Source: Mucilaginibacter oryzae
GTDB taxonomy: Bacteria; Bacteroidota; Bacteroidia; Sphingobacteriales; Sphingobacteriaceae
Assembly (NCBI RefSeq): GCF_003148845.1
Contig: NZ_QGHA01000006.1
Location: 1 to 64,000, forward strand
Reading direction: 5' to 3'
Length of the DNA: 64,000 bases
The notes beneath the pieces were generated by a model that made no database searches, was not told where the DNA came from, and was given only the letters and a program-made list of their open reading frames with translations. The position numbers were made by a program, and so were the translations under genes. The stretch's first letter is position 1. Each line of letters begins with the position of its first letter. Below, piece by piece: positions 14,655 to 23,371 of this stretch.

Positions 14655-16478
14655 TTATGAAGATGCAACAACTTCCCCTCCCCCGAAATAAGCCAGTATT
14701 GCCCTGGCCTGTTTCAGGTTCACCACCTCCAAAAGCACTTCCTCGGTAGCCTCCCGCACTTTTTTTACCGACTTAAAGTATTTTAAAAGTTTCTCGGCTG
14801 TGGTTTTACCAATGCCGTCTATCAGCTCAAGCTCGGTAACAAGCGTACCTTTGTCGCGCTTTTTACGGTGAAAGGTAATACCGAAACGGTGCGCCTCATC
14901 CCTAAGGTGCTGGATCACCTTCAGTGTTTCTGATTTTTTATCGAGGTACATCGGGTATTGATCGTTAGGATAGTAAAGTTCCTCCAATCGTTTTGCGATA
15001 CCGATAACGGTTACCTTTTTATCGATCCCCAACAGCTTAAGGCTGTGCATAGCCGACGATAGCTGCCCCTTGCCGCCGTCAATTACAATCAGTTGAGGTA
15101 ATTCTGTGCCTTCATCCAGCATGCGGCGGTAACGGCGGTGTACGGCTTCTTCCATGGTGGCAAAATCGTTAGGCCCTTCAACGGTTTTTACGTTAAAATG
15201 CCGGTAATCTTTCTTGGATGGCTTGCCGTCTTTAAACACTACTATAGCCGATACCGGGTATTTACCCTGGAAGTTAGAGTTATCAAAACACTCGATATGC
15301 CGGGGCAACTGGTTCATGCGTAAATCCTTCATCATTTGCGTAAGCAGGCGCTCAGTGCGTACTTCGGGGTTCAGTTTTTCGTACTGATCTATCTTTTCCT
15401 TTTTAAAGAACTGCACATTTTTTTGCGACAGATCTAACAGCTTACGTTTTTCGCCCAGTTTAGGTACCGTAAATTTGATATTGGGGTGATCTTCCAGGTC
15501 GATATCAAACGGAACGATGATCTCCTTACTATCGCTGCTGTAGCGGCTCCTGAACTCGGATATGGCCAGCGTAAGCAGTTCCTCATCCGTTTCGTCAAGT
15601 TTCTTTTTCAGCTCGATGGTTTGGGTCTGGATCACTGTACCATTCATCACCTTTAAAAAGTTCACAAATGCCAGCTTCTCTTCCGAAGCAATGCTAAATA
15701 CATCCACATCGGTAATGGATGAGTTTACGATGGTTGATTTGCTCTGGTAATTCTCCAGCATATCAAACTTACGTTTAAGGCGGTGGGCCAGCTCAAAATT
15801 CATATCCATGGCAGCGGCTTCCATTTCATTTTTTAAACGGCGGAGCACCGCGCCTATCTTACCGTTCAGGATATCCTTAATTTCTTCAATGCTGTTATCA
15901 TAATCGTCCTCCGTCTGGAAGTTTTGGCAGGGGCCTTTGCAATTACCCAGCTGGTATTCCAAACAAACCTTAAACTTGCCTTTATCAATATTTTCGCGGG
16001 TAAGTGCCAGGTTGCAGGTACGCAGGGGGTAAGTTTCCTTAATTAAACCAAGAATATTGTGCATCATGCTTACCGAAGCGTACGGGCCGAGGTATTTAGA
16101 GCCATCTTTAACAATGCGGCGCGTCCAGAAAATGCGCGGAAAGTTTTCGTTTTTGATAATGATCCAGGGGTAGGTTTTATCATCCTTCAGCAATACGTTG
16201 TAACGCGGCTGATGCTTTTTAATCATGCTGTTTTCCAGCAGCCAGGCGTCAACCTCGGTATCAACAATAGTAAAAGTTATAGCACGTATTTTTGATACCA
16301 GCACCCTTGTTTTAGCATTGATATGGATATCCTGGTTAAAGTATGAGCCAACGCGGTTGCGCAGATCTTTGGCTTTGCCAATATATATCAGTTCGTTTTC
16401 ACTATCCCAGTACTGGTACACACCGGGCTTGTGCGGAATATTTTTTAAAGCAGCCTTGTAGTCAAATTTCTCGCTCAC
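14655..16478 (-). CDS. uvrC: Excinuclease ABC subunit C
   Basis: A 607-residue UvrC with the expected domain order: GIY-YIG endonuclease domain at the N-terminus (G-V-Y-Q-Y at about 18, Y-I-G-K-A at about 32), the C-x-x-x-x-x-C-x3-C cysteine cluster (about 157-172), the UVR coiled segment contacting UvrB (about 200-235), the RNase H-like UvrC_N domain (E-C-F-D-N-S-N-F-Q-G, about 395), and a C-terminal helix-hairpin-helix (L-I-D-G-I-G-K-T-T-A-E). It makes both incisions in nucleotide excision repair. The start is GTG at 16478, since an in-frame stop lies directly upstream. Length and motifs indicate an intact housekeeping gene. Confidence 0.96.
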   Translation of the reverse strand: MSEKFDYKAALKNIPHKPGVYQYWDSENELIYIGKAKDLRNRVGSYFNQDIHINAKTRVLVSKIRAITFTIVDTEVDAWLLENSMIKKHQPRYNVLLKDDKTYPWIIIKNENFPRIFWTRRIVKDGSKYLGPYASVSMMHNILGLIKETYPLRTCNLALTRENIDKGKFKVCLEYQLGNCKGPCQNFQTEDDYDNSIEEIKDILNGKIGAVLRRLKNEMEAAAMDMNFELAHRLKRKFDMLENYQSKSTIVNSSITDVDVFSIASEEKLAFVNFLKVMNGTVIQTQTIELKKKLDETDEELLTLAISEFRSRYSSDSKEIIVPFDIDLEDHPNIKFTVPKLGEKRKLLDLSQKNVQFFKKEKIDQYEKLNPEVRTERLLTQMMKDLRMNQLPRHIECFDNSNFQGKYPVSAIVVFKDGKPSKKDYRHFNVKTVEGPNDFATMEEAVHRRYRRMLDEGTELPQLIVIDGGKGQLSSAMHSLKLLGIDKKVTVIGIAKRLEELYYPNDQYPMYLDKKSETLKVIQHLRDEAHRFGITFHRKKRDKGTLVTELELIDGIGKTTAEKLLKYFKSVKKVREATEEVLLEVVNLKQARAILAYFGGGEVVASS

Positions 16479-16551
16479 TTAAGTATTGGTTTTAATTAAA
16501 AACGCCGTCGGGATTTAAACCTCAGGCTAAGCCCGGAAAAATCACAACATA

Positions 16552-16581
16552 CAAAAATAGCTATTGATGATCAATAGCTAT
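16552..16581 (-). terminator. Hairpin terminator of the two-component operon, overlapping a possible uvrC -7 box
   Basis: A perfect 11-bp stem (16557-16567 with 16571-16581) with a 3-base loop is followed on the minus strand by TTTTTG. It sits 85 bases after the stop of the response regulator gene. The same T-run forms TATTTTTG (16552-16559), a perfect -7 match that could start uvrC transcription. Confidence 0.65.
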
Positions 16582-16666
16582 ACACTTATGCCCTTAATAA
16601 CCCGGGCACTTTAAAACTTTACAAAACAGCTATATACCAATATAACAGCCCAAGCCGCTAACTAAC

Positions 16667-17359
16667 TTATTGGTTATAAACAAACTTATACCCTATTCCG
16701 CGCACCGTTTGTAAATATTGCGGTGAATCGGCATTGGTTTCTATCTTTTTACGCAGGCGTACAATATGCATATCCAGGGTACGGGTATTAACATCGGCGT
16801 TGTAGCCCCAAACTTCCATCATCAGCTCTTCGCGGTTAATTACCTTATTTTTGTTTTTGAGGAAGTACAACAAAATCCTGTTTTCGAGAATGGTGAGCTC
16901 AATTTTACGGCCATCACGAATAAGCAGGTGCGTATTGGGCAGGTGCTCCATGTTGGCAAACTTGTACGATTCGGGCTTTTCACTGTTTAATGAAAACTTG
17001 ATCTTGTTCTCGATCAGGGCCACCAACACGTCCATATTGTAGGGTTTGGTAACATAATCAGATACGCCGAAGTTGTAAGCCTCAATTTTGTCAACATCCT
17101 GGGCTTTAGCGGTCATCATGATGATGAGCTTATCGAAACCTTTTGCACGGATGTTGCCGCAAACTTCCGAGCCTGATTTACCTGGCAGCATCCAATCCAG
17201 TAAAACAATATCTGGTTGCTCTTCCAATATTATGGTCTCCGCGTCGTTACCATTATCAGCTTCCAGTACCTTGTAACCTTCAGATTGTAAGCGTTCGGCA
17301 ACCAGGAAACGCAGGTTTTCATCGTCTTCAACCAGCGCGATTTTAATTTCTCTGTTCAT
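16667..17359 (-). CDS. OmpR-family response regulator
   Basis: 230 residues: receiver domain (1-120) with the acidic pair Glu11/Asp12, the phosphoacceptor Asp55 in L-L-D-W-M-L-P-G, the conserved Thr in M-M-T-A-K-A and Lys in T-K-P-Y. A winged-helix DNA-binding domain (about 130-228) follows, ending in V-R-G-I-G-Y-K-F. It will be phosphorylated by the histidine kinase encoded 3 bases upstream (17363-19009) and act as a transcription factor. Target genes are unknown. The coupled operon also contains the inactive S9-type lipoprotein. Confidence 0.93.
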   Translation of the reverse strand: MNREIKIALVEDDENLRFLVAERLQSEGYKVLEADNGNDAETIILEEQPDIVLLDWMLPGKSGSEVCGNIRAKGFDKLIIMMTAKAQDVDKIEAYNFGVSDYVTKPYNMDVLVALIENKIKFSLNSEKPESYKFANMEHLPNTHLLIRDGRKIELTILENRILLYFLKNKNKVINREELMMEVWGYNADVNTRTLDMHIVRLRKKIETNADSPQYLQTVRGIGYKFVYNQ

Positions 17360-17362
17360 ATT

Positions 17363-19009
17363 TTAATTTTCGTATGGAAGCGTAACAACAAATTCTGAGC
17401 CTTCATTTATTTTACTGTGAACGGTGATATCACCGTTCATAAAATTAACCAGTTCTTTACAAAATGCCAAACCCAGGCCAACGCTCCCGTTTTGGTTATA
17501 TTGGTTTTCTATCCTGTAAAACTTTTTAAACACGTTACCCAATTCATTTTTAGGGATGCCTATCCCCTTATCAGCAAATGAAAATACAATATTGCGCTTT
17601 TCCTGTGAAATATTGATGAACAGTTCTTTCTGGTGCGGATGCGAATATTTGTACGCGTTTTCAATCAGGTTTTGAAACACACTTCCTAATAATACCGGAT
17701 CGGTGTAAAAAGTTTGCACGCCCGTAATTTTATAAACCAGGTTAAAATTGGGGTATTTAATTTTAAAGGTTTCAATGTACCTGCCAACAAAACTATCCAA
17801 TGCAATCTCTTCTTTTTTAAGGGTGATGGATTTGTTTTCGAGCTGGGTAAAGGAGAGCAGTTTGTTCATCAACTCGTTCAGTTTATCGGCCTCTTCATCC
17901 AAAATTTTGCCGTAGTGGCGGCGTTGCCGTTCGGTAAGCTCGCCATCGCCCTTCAGGTTCGAGCCTGCTATTTTAATAACGCTTACCGGCGTTTTAAACT
18001 CGTGGGTAAAGTTGTTGATAAAATCGTACTGAAGCTTAAACAGCTTGATATTTACATTCAGGTTGCGGTAAATAAGCCAGCCAATCAATATCAAAATCCC
18101 GGTCATAACTAATACCACGGCGCCAATGGGCATAAATCGCCGGTTAATCTCGGTGGTGAGGTATCCCTGTGCAGAACTGAAAAACAGCTTATAATCAGAA
18201 AAAGCGCCCGGGAAGGATACTTCGGTGATCAGTTTATCCCCCTCGCTGTCTATCGGGTCGTAAACCACCGGCGTGATGGTTACGTTTTCATATAATTCAG
18301 GATGCGTGTTTTTTACCTTCATCAAATAAGGATCAAGATAAAAAGTCACCATGTTTTGTTTGTAAGTGGCGCCCTTGGCATTACCCAATACCTGCATGTT
18401 ACGATAAATACGCACATCTTCTCTACGTAAAATGTTGGTATAACTGATCTTATCAGGCTTTACATCCCAAAAGGCCTTAAACAGCTCGTCCTGGGTTGAT
18501 ATTTTCGATGTATCAGAAAAAGCCACATAATTACTTAGTTTTACCGCCATCTCCCTGAAATCATCCTCATTGGTACCGTTATGCTGCCGCGAACCTTTAA
18601 CCACTCCTTTTTCATTCCAGTATTGGTAAACCGCCGTGGCAGATATATTAAGATTATTCCGGTTAACAGTGAAACCTGTTTTGCCACCTATCAGGGCATC
18701 GTAAAAAATAATGCGCCGCACAAAGCCGAAATCGTTAAAAACCGTGGCGGCGTATTTTCCTGCCGAAGCCGAATCCAGGAACCCCTGGTACGATGTTATC
18801 TCGGGAATTTTATTCTGAAAAAAATCGTTATAGGGCTTAACGGTTTGCTCCAGTACTTCAATCTTTTTGGAGGCAAACTCATTTTCAACATACTTGGCAG
18901 TAAGGTTATAAGATATAAACAGCGCCACCACAAAAGTGATGGATATGAACACCAGGAAAATGATGATCAATAAACGGTTTTGCCTGTAAGCGTTTTTCTG
19001 TACTGCCAT
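17363..19009 (-). CDS. Membrane sensor histidine kinase
   Basis: 548 residues. Two membrane helices (about 13-33 and 295-316) bracket a periplasmic sensor region of about 260 residues that I cannot assign to a known fold. A HisKA domain follows with the phosphorylated His336 in N-F-T-H-E-F-K-T-P, then a HATPase_c domain with N-box (L-I-E-N-A-Y-K-Y), G1 (F-A-D-K-G-I-G-I) and G2 (V-G-L-G-L-A) motifs. No HAMP or PAS domain is evident between TM2 and HisKA. The gene begins 9 bases after the S9-like lipoprotein gene and ends 3 bases before its regulator, so the three are translated from one message. Confidence 0.92.
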   Translation of the reverse strand: MAVQKNAYRQNRLLIIIFLVFISITFVVALFISYNLTAKYVENEFASKKIEVLEQTVKPYNDFFQNKIPEITSYQGFLDSASAGKYAATVFNDFGFVRRIIFYDALIGGKTGFTVNRNNLNISATAVYQYWNEKGVVKGSRQHNGTNEDDFREMAVKLSNYVAFSDTSKISTQDELFKAFWDVKPDKISYTNILRREDVRIYRNMQVLGNAKGATYKQNMVTFYLDPYLMKVKNTHPELYENVTITPVVYDPIDSEGDKLITEVSFPGAFSDYKLFFSSAQGYLTTEINRRFMPIGAVVLVMTGILILIGWLIYRNLNVNIKLFKLQYDFINNFTHEFKTPVSVIKIAGSNLKGDGELTERQRRHYGKILDEEADKLNELMNKLLSFTQLENKSITLKKEEIALDSFVGRYIETFKIKYPNFNLVYKITGVQTFYTDPVLLGSVFQNLIENAYKYSHPHQKELFINISQEKRNIVFSFADKGIGIPKNELGNVFKKFYRIENQYNQNGSVGLGLAFCKELVNFMNGDITVHSKINEGSEFVVTLPYEN

Positions 19010-19018
19010 AGCCGCGGC

Positions 19019-20911
19019 TTAAGGTTTAACCCGCATATTTTTATCCAGGAACTTCTCAATTTCGGTATACATTTCCATACGGTTATGCTCGCTCCTGAAG
19101 TAGGCCCGTTCGTTAGGTTTTAAAAAGTATTTAACATCAACATTCCGTTTGCGCAGTTCGCGTACAAACTGGTTAAGCTCGCTGATGTTTGCCCGCTGAT
19201 CTTTTGCGCCCTGGAAGATAATTAAAGGTACCTTTATTTTATCGGTATGAAAAACCGGCGAAATGGCCCTGAGCTGGTCGGCATCTGTTTCGGGGTTGCC
19301 TACCATTTCGTAAACCATTTTTAAATAAGGTTTAACAAAAGGCGGGGCATCTTTAATGTAGGTAAAAAAGTTGATCAGGCCATATTGTACCACCGCGCAA
19401 TTATACAGCTCGGGATGAAAAGACACACCATACAAAGCCGAAAACCCGCCAAACCGACCGCCAAAAATGGCTATCTTTTTAGGGTTGGCTATTTTGGTAT
19501 CGATAAGCCAATGCACCCCATCGGTAATATCATCCTGAATTTTACCGCCCACCTGCTTGTAACCCGCGCTCCTGAAGGCTTTGCCATAACCGGTTGAGCC
19601 GCGGTAGTTAACCTGAAAAACGGCATAACCACGGTTGGCCAAAAACTGTACCTGCTCATCATACCCCCACAAATCGCGGCCCCAGGGCCCATCATGAGGC
19701 ATCACCACTACGGGGTAATCGTCCTTTTTATTACCAAGCGGCAATGTCAGGTAGCCGTTTATCAGCAAGCCGTCGCGGGCTTTGAATGATATCGGCTTCA
19801 TTTCGCAAAGCTCGTTGGGCAAAAGGCTTGAATTTACGTCACCCAATTTGTTCAACTTCCCGGTACTTTTCTCATACAGGTAATAGGAGCCTGGGTTGCG
19901 GTCGGTATAAGTATTTACTATGAATTTGTTTTCAGAACTGTCGCGGTCAACCACCCTGATCTGGTTACCTTTTAACTGCTGCTGAATGATGTTATAAACC
20001 TGCTCCATATCCGGCGCCAGAAAATGTTTACGGGGCATGGCTTCATCCCAGCCGGCAAGTTCTATACGGCGTTTGTTTTTGGAGTAATCAACCCAGGTAA
20101 TATCAGCTTTGGCGCAATCAAAAATAGTACGTACTTCTTTTCCGTCCTCGGCATTGATCTCAACAAGGGCAGTTTTATCGCGGTTTACATTTGATAACGC
20201 GTAGAAGTAGTTTTTTATCCCGGTAAATGCTATCGGCCTGACCGTATTTTTGAAATTATTTTCGATGATGGGCTTAAACGGCGCATCCTCATCCGGGCGG
20301 AACAAAATGGTTTCGTTCACCCCGTCAGACGCGCGCTCCAGCCTGATGCGACCGTCGGCGTCGGCAAACCATTCGGTTATGTTACCGGGGTTAAGCAGGT
20401 ATGTTTTCATTTCGCCGGTTTTGATATTTAAGCGGTAAACATCAAAATTGGCGGGGTCGCGTTCATTGGTTTTTATGGTGATGATATCGGGCTGCTGCCT
20501 GTTACGGTTCACCAATCCTATACGAACATTACCAAGCGAAAGAATGGTATGCATACGGTTTGATGCTACATCAAGCGCGTACATTTTTACCGAATCGGTA
20601 GCGATAAGATCCTGCGAAAACACCAGTTGGTTAGCATAGGTCCAAAAGTAATCGCCCCTTACCGAATAATCGGCAAAAGAGGTGGCCATGTGCTCTTTCC
20701 CGTCGGCCAGCGATTGTATAAATATGTTCTGCTTATCTTTATAAGGCTTAAGATAAGACACATATTTACCATCGGGCGAAATCTTGTAAACGCTCCTTTC
20801 CGGCGTTTTAAAAAAGTCGATAATAGGGATCCGCCTTACCTTATTCCCGTTACAGGAAAAGCAGGTAATGATTGCAGTTATAAGAAGAAAAAACCTGGTT
20901 CGGCTAAGCAT
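19019..20911 (-). CDS. Lipoprotein of the S9 prolyl-oligopeptidase fold, predicted catalytically dead
   Basis: 630 residues. The signal peptide ends in a lipobox (C-F-S-C, Cys20), so the protein is a lipoprotein. A beta-propeller region (about 30-370) is followed by an alpha/beta-hydrolase domain (about 375-625) with typical S9 landmarks: H-D-G-P, N-Y-R-G-S-T-G-Y-G and the nucleophile elbow. The elbow reads G-G-R-F-G-G with Arg486 where Ser is required. The segment aligned to the E-G-H-G-F catalytic His reads E-R-A-Y-F (Ala603). Asp571 is kept. Family membership is clear; loss of peptidase activity follows from the residues. It is the first gene of an operon with a histidine kinase and response regulator, so a sensory or binding role is plausible. 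Confidence 0.88.
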   Translation of the reverse strand: MLSRTRFFLLITAIITCFSCNGNKVRRIPIIDFFKTPERSVYKISPDGKYVSYLKPYKDKQNIFIQSLADGKEHMATSFADYSVRGDYFWTYANQLVFSQDLIATDSVKMYALDVASNRMHTILSLGNVRIGLVNRNRQQPDIITIKTNERDPANFDVYRLNIKTGEMKTYLLNPGNITEWFADADGRIRLERASDGVNETILFRPDEDAPFKPIIENNFKNTVRPIAFTGIKNYFYALSNVNRDKTALVEINAEDGKEVRTIFDCAKADITWVDYSKNKRRIELAGWDEAMPRKHFLAPDMEQVYNIIQQQLKGNQIRVVDRDSSENKFIVNTYTDRNPGSYYLYEKSTGKLNKLGDVNSSLLPNELCEMKPISFKARDGLLINGYLTLPLGNKKDDYPVVVMPHDGPWGRDLWGYDEQVQFLANRGYAVFQVNYRGSTGYGKAFRSAGYKQVGGKIQDDITDGVHWLIDTKIANPKKIAIFGGRFGGFSALYGVSFHPELYNCAVVQYGLINFFTYIKDAPPFVKPYLKMVYEMVGNPETDADQLRAISPVFHTDKIKVPLIIFQGAKDQRANISELNQFVRELRKRNVDVKYFLKPNERAYFRSEHNRMEMYTEIEKFLDKNMRVKP

Positions 20912-21047
20912 GTTATCGGCACCCTATTTAAATATTGACCTCAAATTAGATAAATAACTTCGATGTTATCAAGATGTCACTACAATTTTACCCTGATATT
21001 CCGTTATATAAATAATACCGCAACAGGCATTAATCAATACCTTTAAT

Positions 21048-21061
21048 TGATTATTTTTGAG
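21048..21061 (+). promoter_or_regulatory. Shared 14-mer with -7 box directly before the TPR gene
   Basis: TGATTATTTTTGAG contains the perfect -7 box TATTTTTG (21052-21059) and ends 3 bases before the ATG at 21065. The identical 14-mer precedes the gene at 22987. If it is a promoter, the mRNA is leaderless; no clear -33 box is seen. Confidence 0.4.
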
Positions 21062-21064
21062 CAG

Positions 21065-22867
21065 ATGAGGGCTTTATACGCAGTTATTATTTTAGTTTTT
21101 TGCTTTAGCGCCAGCCTGTTGGCACAGGATAACGAGCTGTTGCTGGCCAGGCAATACAGCGCCAACGGCGAACCCCAAAAGGCCCTCGAAATACTCCAAA
21201 AGCTATACAGGCAAAACAACGAAGCTTACTACAGCAATTATGTAAATGCCCTGCTCAACCTTAAAAAATTTGACGAGGCCGAAAGCATCACCAAAAAACT
21301 ACAGCGCCGCCACCCTGATGATCACCAGTACTCCATAATGCTGGGCAATATCTATACCCAGGCCGGCAACCTGGAAAAAGCAAATGCCATTTATGATGGT
21401 TTGCTCAAAGATCTCCCGGCAAATGTGGGGCAAATTGCCGCGCTGGCATCAGAGTTTTACCAGAACGCCAATATGGATTATGCCATCAAAATATTTCAAC
21501 AGGGGCGCAAGCTGCTTAAAGATGATAATGCTTTCAGCTATGAGTTGATCAGCCTGTATCGTTTTAAACGCGATAAGGTTGCCCTTACCGAAGAATACCT
21601 CAACTTTTTGCCGCAAAACCCCAGCTTAATTAACCAGGCGCAAAACGCGCTTTCAAATGTATACGAGGGCAGCGCCGATTATGATATGCTCAAAGTGGCG
21701 CTATTAAAGCGCATTCAGAAAGATCCGCAACAAACCATTTATGCCGACCTGCTTACCTGGCAATACCTGCAGCAAAAAGAGTTTGGCCTGGCGCTTAACC
21801 AGGCATTGGCACTGAGCCGCCGGCAAAATGATGATGGCAACAGTATTTATGAGTTGTGCCGTACTTTTATCCAGAACGAGGCTTATGATGAGGCTATCCG
21901 CGGTTATGAATACATTATTGAAAAGGGCAAGGCTTCGCCGCTATACATCACCGCCAAAATAGAGCTCATCAACACTAAAAACCTTAAAATAACATCGGGC
22001 AAATACCAGCCTACCGATTTGCTTGGCCTCGAAAAGGATTATTACGACCTGCTTACCGAGTTTGGCCGCAATGCAGGCACAGCTTTCGCCATGCAAAAGC
22101 TGGCCAATTTACAAGCCTTTAAACTACACAAAACAACCGATGCCCAAAAGCTGCTTGAAGAAGCCGTAAAAACTCCCGGCATCCGCCCGGGCCTGCTTGC
22201 CGATTGCAAACTTGATCTGGGCGATATTTACCTCCTTAACAACCAACCCTGGGAAGCCACATTACTATACAGCCAGGTTGAGAAAGACTATCCGGCAACG
22301 GCCATTGGCCAGGACGCTGTTTTCCGTAACGCCAAACTGGCCTATTACACCGGCGATTTTACGTGGGCCAAAGGGCAACTGGATGTGTTAAAAGTAGCCA
22401 CATCGCAACTGATTGCCAATGATGCCCTCAACCTGTTGTTGCTGATTCAGGATAACCTGGCCGCGGATAGTACCGGCGCCGCCCTGAAGATGTATGCACG
22501 GGCCGATTTGCAGATCTTTGCCCAAAACCCCGAAAAAGCGATAAGGATATTAGACAGTATCGATAAGAAGTTCCCGAACAACGCCCTGGACGACGATATC
22601 CTGATGTCGAAATCGCGCATATTCATCCAGCAAAAGGATTATGCAGCTACGGTTCCGCTGCTTAAAAAGATTGTTGAAGAACACCCCGGAGGCCTTTGGG
22701 CCGACGATGCCGTTTTTATGCTGGGCGATATTTACGAAAACCGCCTCGATGATAAAACCGCCGCTAAAAATTATTATCAAAAAATTATTACCGATTATCC
22801 CGGCAGCCTGTGGATCAATGAAGCCCGCAAACGGTTCAGGTTATTGAGGGGAGATAAGCCTGTTTAA
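21065..22867 (+). CDS. Exported tetratricopeptide-repeat protein
   Basis: Starting at ATG 21065 the product is 600 residues (a TTG at 21047 would add six). A signal peptide (about 1-20, ending L-L-A-Q) is followed by many TPR-type helix pairs, for example around P-Q-K-A-L-E-I-L-Q-K-L-Y near the start and D-D-A-V-F-M-L-G-D-I-Y near the end, with a gap of less regular helices in the middle. TPR scaffolds mediate protein-protein contacts; in the periplasm they often serve envelope assembly or secretion. No enzymatic domain is visible. It is divergent from the S9-like lipoprotein gene (135 bases between starts) and is followed by repeat element C. Confidence 0.83.
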   Translation: MRALYAVIILVFCFSASLLAQDNELLLARQYSANGEPQKALEILQKLYRQNNEAYYSNYVNALLNLKKFDEAESITKKLQRRHPDDHQYSIMLGNIYTQAGNLEKANAIYDGLLKDLPANVGQIAALASEFYQNANMDYAIKIFQQGRKLLKDDNAFSYELISLYRFKRDKVALTEEYLNFLPQNPSLINQAQNALSNVYEGSADYDMLKVALLKRIQKDPQQTIYADLLTWQYLQQKEFGLALNQALALSRRQNDDGNSIYELCRTFIQNEAYDEAIRGYEYIIEKGKASPLYITAKIELINTKNLKITSGKYQPTDLLGLEKDYYDLLTEFGRNAGTAFAMQKLANLQAFKLHKTTDAQKLLEEAVKTPGIRPGLLADCKLDLGDIYLLNNQPWEATLLYSQVEKDYPATAIGQDAVFRNAKLAYYTGDFTWAKGQLDVLKVATSQLIANDALNLLLLIQDNLAADSTGAALKMYARADLQIFAQNPEKAIRILDSIDKKFPNNALDDDILMSKSRIFIQQKDYAATVPLLKKIVEEHPGGLWADDAVFMLGDIYENRLDDKTAAKNYYQKIITDYPGSLWINEARKRFRLLRGDKPV

Positions 22868-22874
22868 CCATTGT

Positions 22875-22962
22875 TTCATTGGGTCATTAAGTCATTACTC
22901 AACAGCCGGACGATCCTATCTACGCCAAAAAAATGGCTCAATGCCCCAATGACATAATGACT
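22875..22962. repeat. Imperfect inverted repeat element C
   Basis: The spacer after the TPR gene contains arms at 22875-22900 and 22937-22962 made of iterated GTCATT words that pair imperfectly with each other. The structure resembles elements A, B and D but uses a different word. No ORF fits. Confidence 0.6.
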
Positions 22963-22971
22963 AAAAAGAAA

Positions 22972-22985
22972 TGATTATTTTTGAG
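22972..22985 (+). promoter_or_regulatory. Second copy of the 14-mer with -7 box, before the DUF4286 gene
   Basis: The 14 bases are identical to 21048-21061, with TATTTTTG at 22976-22983, and end one base before the ATG at 22987. Transcription would begin at about the A of the ATG. Confidence 0.4.
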
Positions 22986-22986
22986 G

Positions 22987-23289
22987 ATGATTGTATACAA
23001 CGATACCATAATAATTGACGAAAGCATTCACGACGAATGGCTTAACTATATTAAAACCGTTCATATCCCGGCCATTATGGCTACAGGGCTTTTCAGCTCG
23101 TACAAAATGCTTACGGTGATCGATTCGCCTAACGAAGGGGTAACCTACTGCATCCAGTACAATGCTGAAACCATCGATCATTTTCACCAGTTTTACATGA
23201 ACCATCTGCACAAATTCCAGGCTACCCACCAGGAAAAGTTTGCCGAAAAGTTTGTGATGTTCAACACGTTGATGGAAGAGGTAGCGTAG
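22987..23289 (+). CDS. DUF4286-family small protein
   Basis: With ATG 22987 as start the protein has 100 residues (a TTG at 22981 adds two). It is an alpha/beta protein of ferredoxin-like dimer type: V-Y-N-D-T-I-I-I near the N-terminus, a helix with D-E-W-L-N-Y-I-K, H-I-P-A-I-M-A-T-G-L-F, and a C-terminal helix ending in K-F-V-M-F-N-T-L-M. This matches the DUF4286 family, whose function is not known. It is cytoplasmic and monocistronic, converging on the OmpA-like gene with a shared terminator between them. Confidence 0.75.
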   Translation: MIVYNDTIIIDESIHDEWLNYIKTVHIPAIMATGLFSSYKMLTVIDSPNEGVTYCIQYNAETIDHFHQFYMNHLHKFQATHQEKFAEKFVMFNTLMEEVA

Positions 23290-23334
23290 ATTAAACCTGC
23301 CTGCCGTATTATTAACACAAAGTGATTATTAACT

Positions 23335-23370
23335 AAAAGAGGCTCACGGAATACCGCAAGCCTCTTTCAT
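23335..23370. terminator. Bidirectional terminator between converging genes
   Basis: A 9-bp stem (23336-23344 with 23359-23367) is flanked by an A-run on the left and a T-rich stretch on the right. It serves DUF4286 on the plus strand and the OmpA-like gene ending at 23372 on the minus strand. Confidence 0.75.
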
Positions 23371-23371
23371 T

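Noticed and set aside
17714..18112. A 132-codon frame opposite the histidine kinase gene.
   Set aside because: It lies fully within the HisKA/HATPase region of a clear gene and has no family features.
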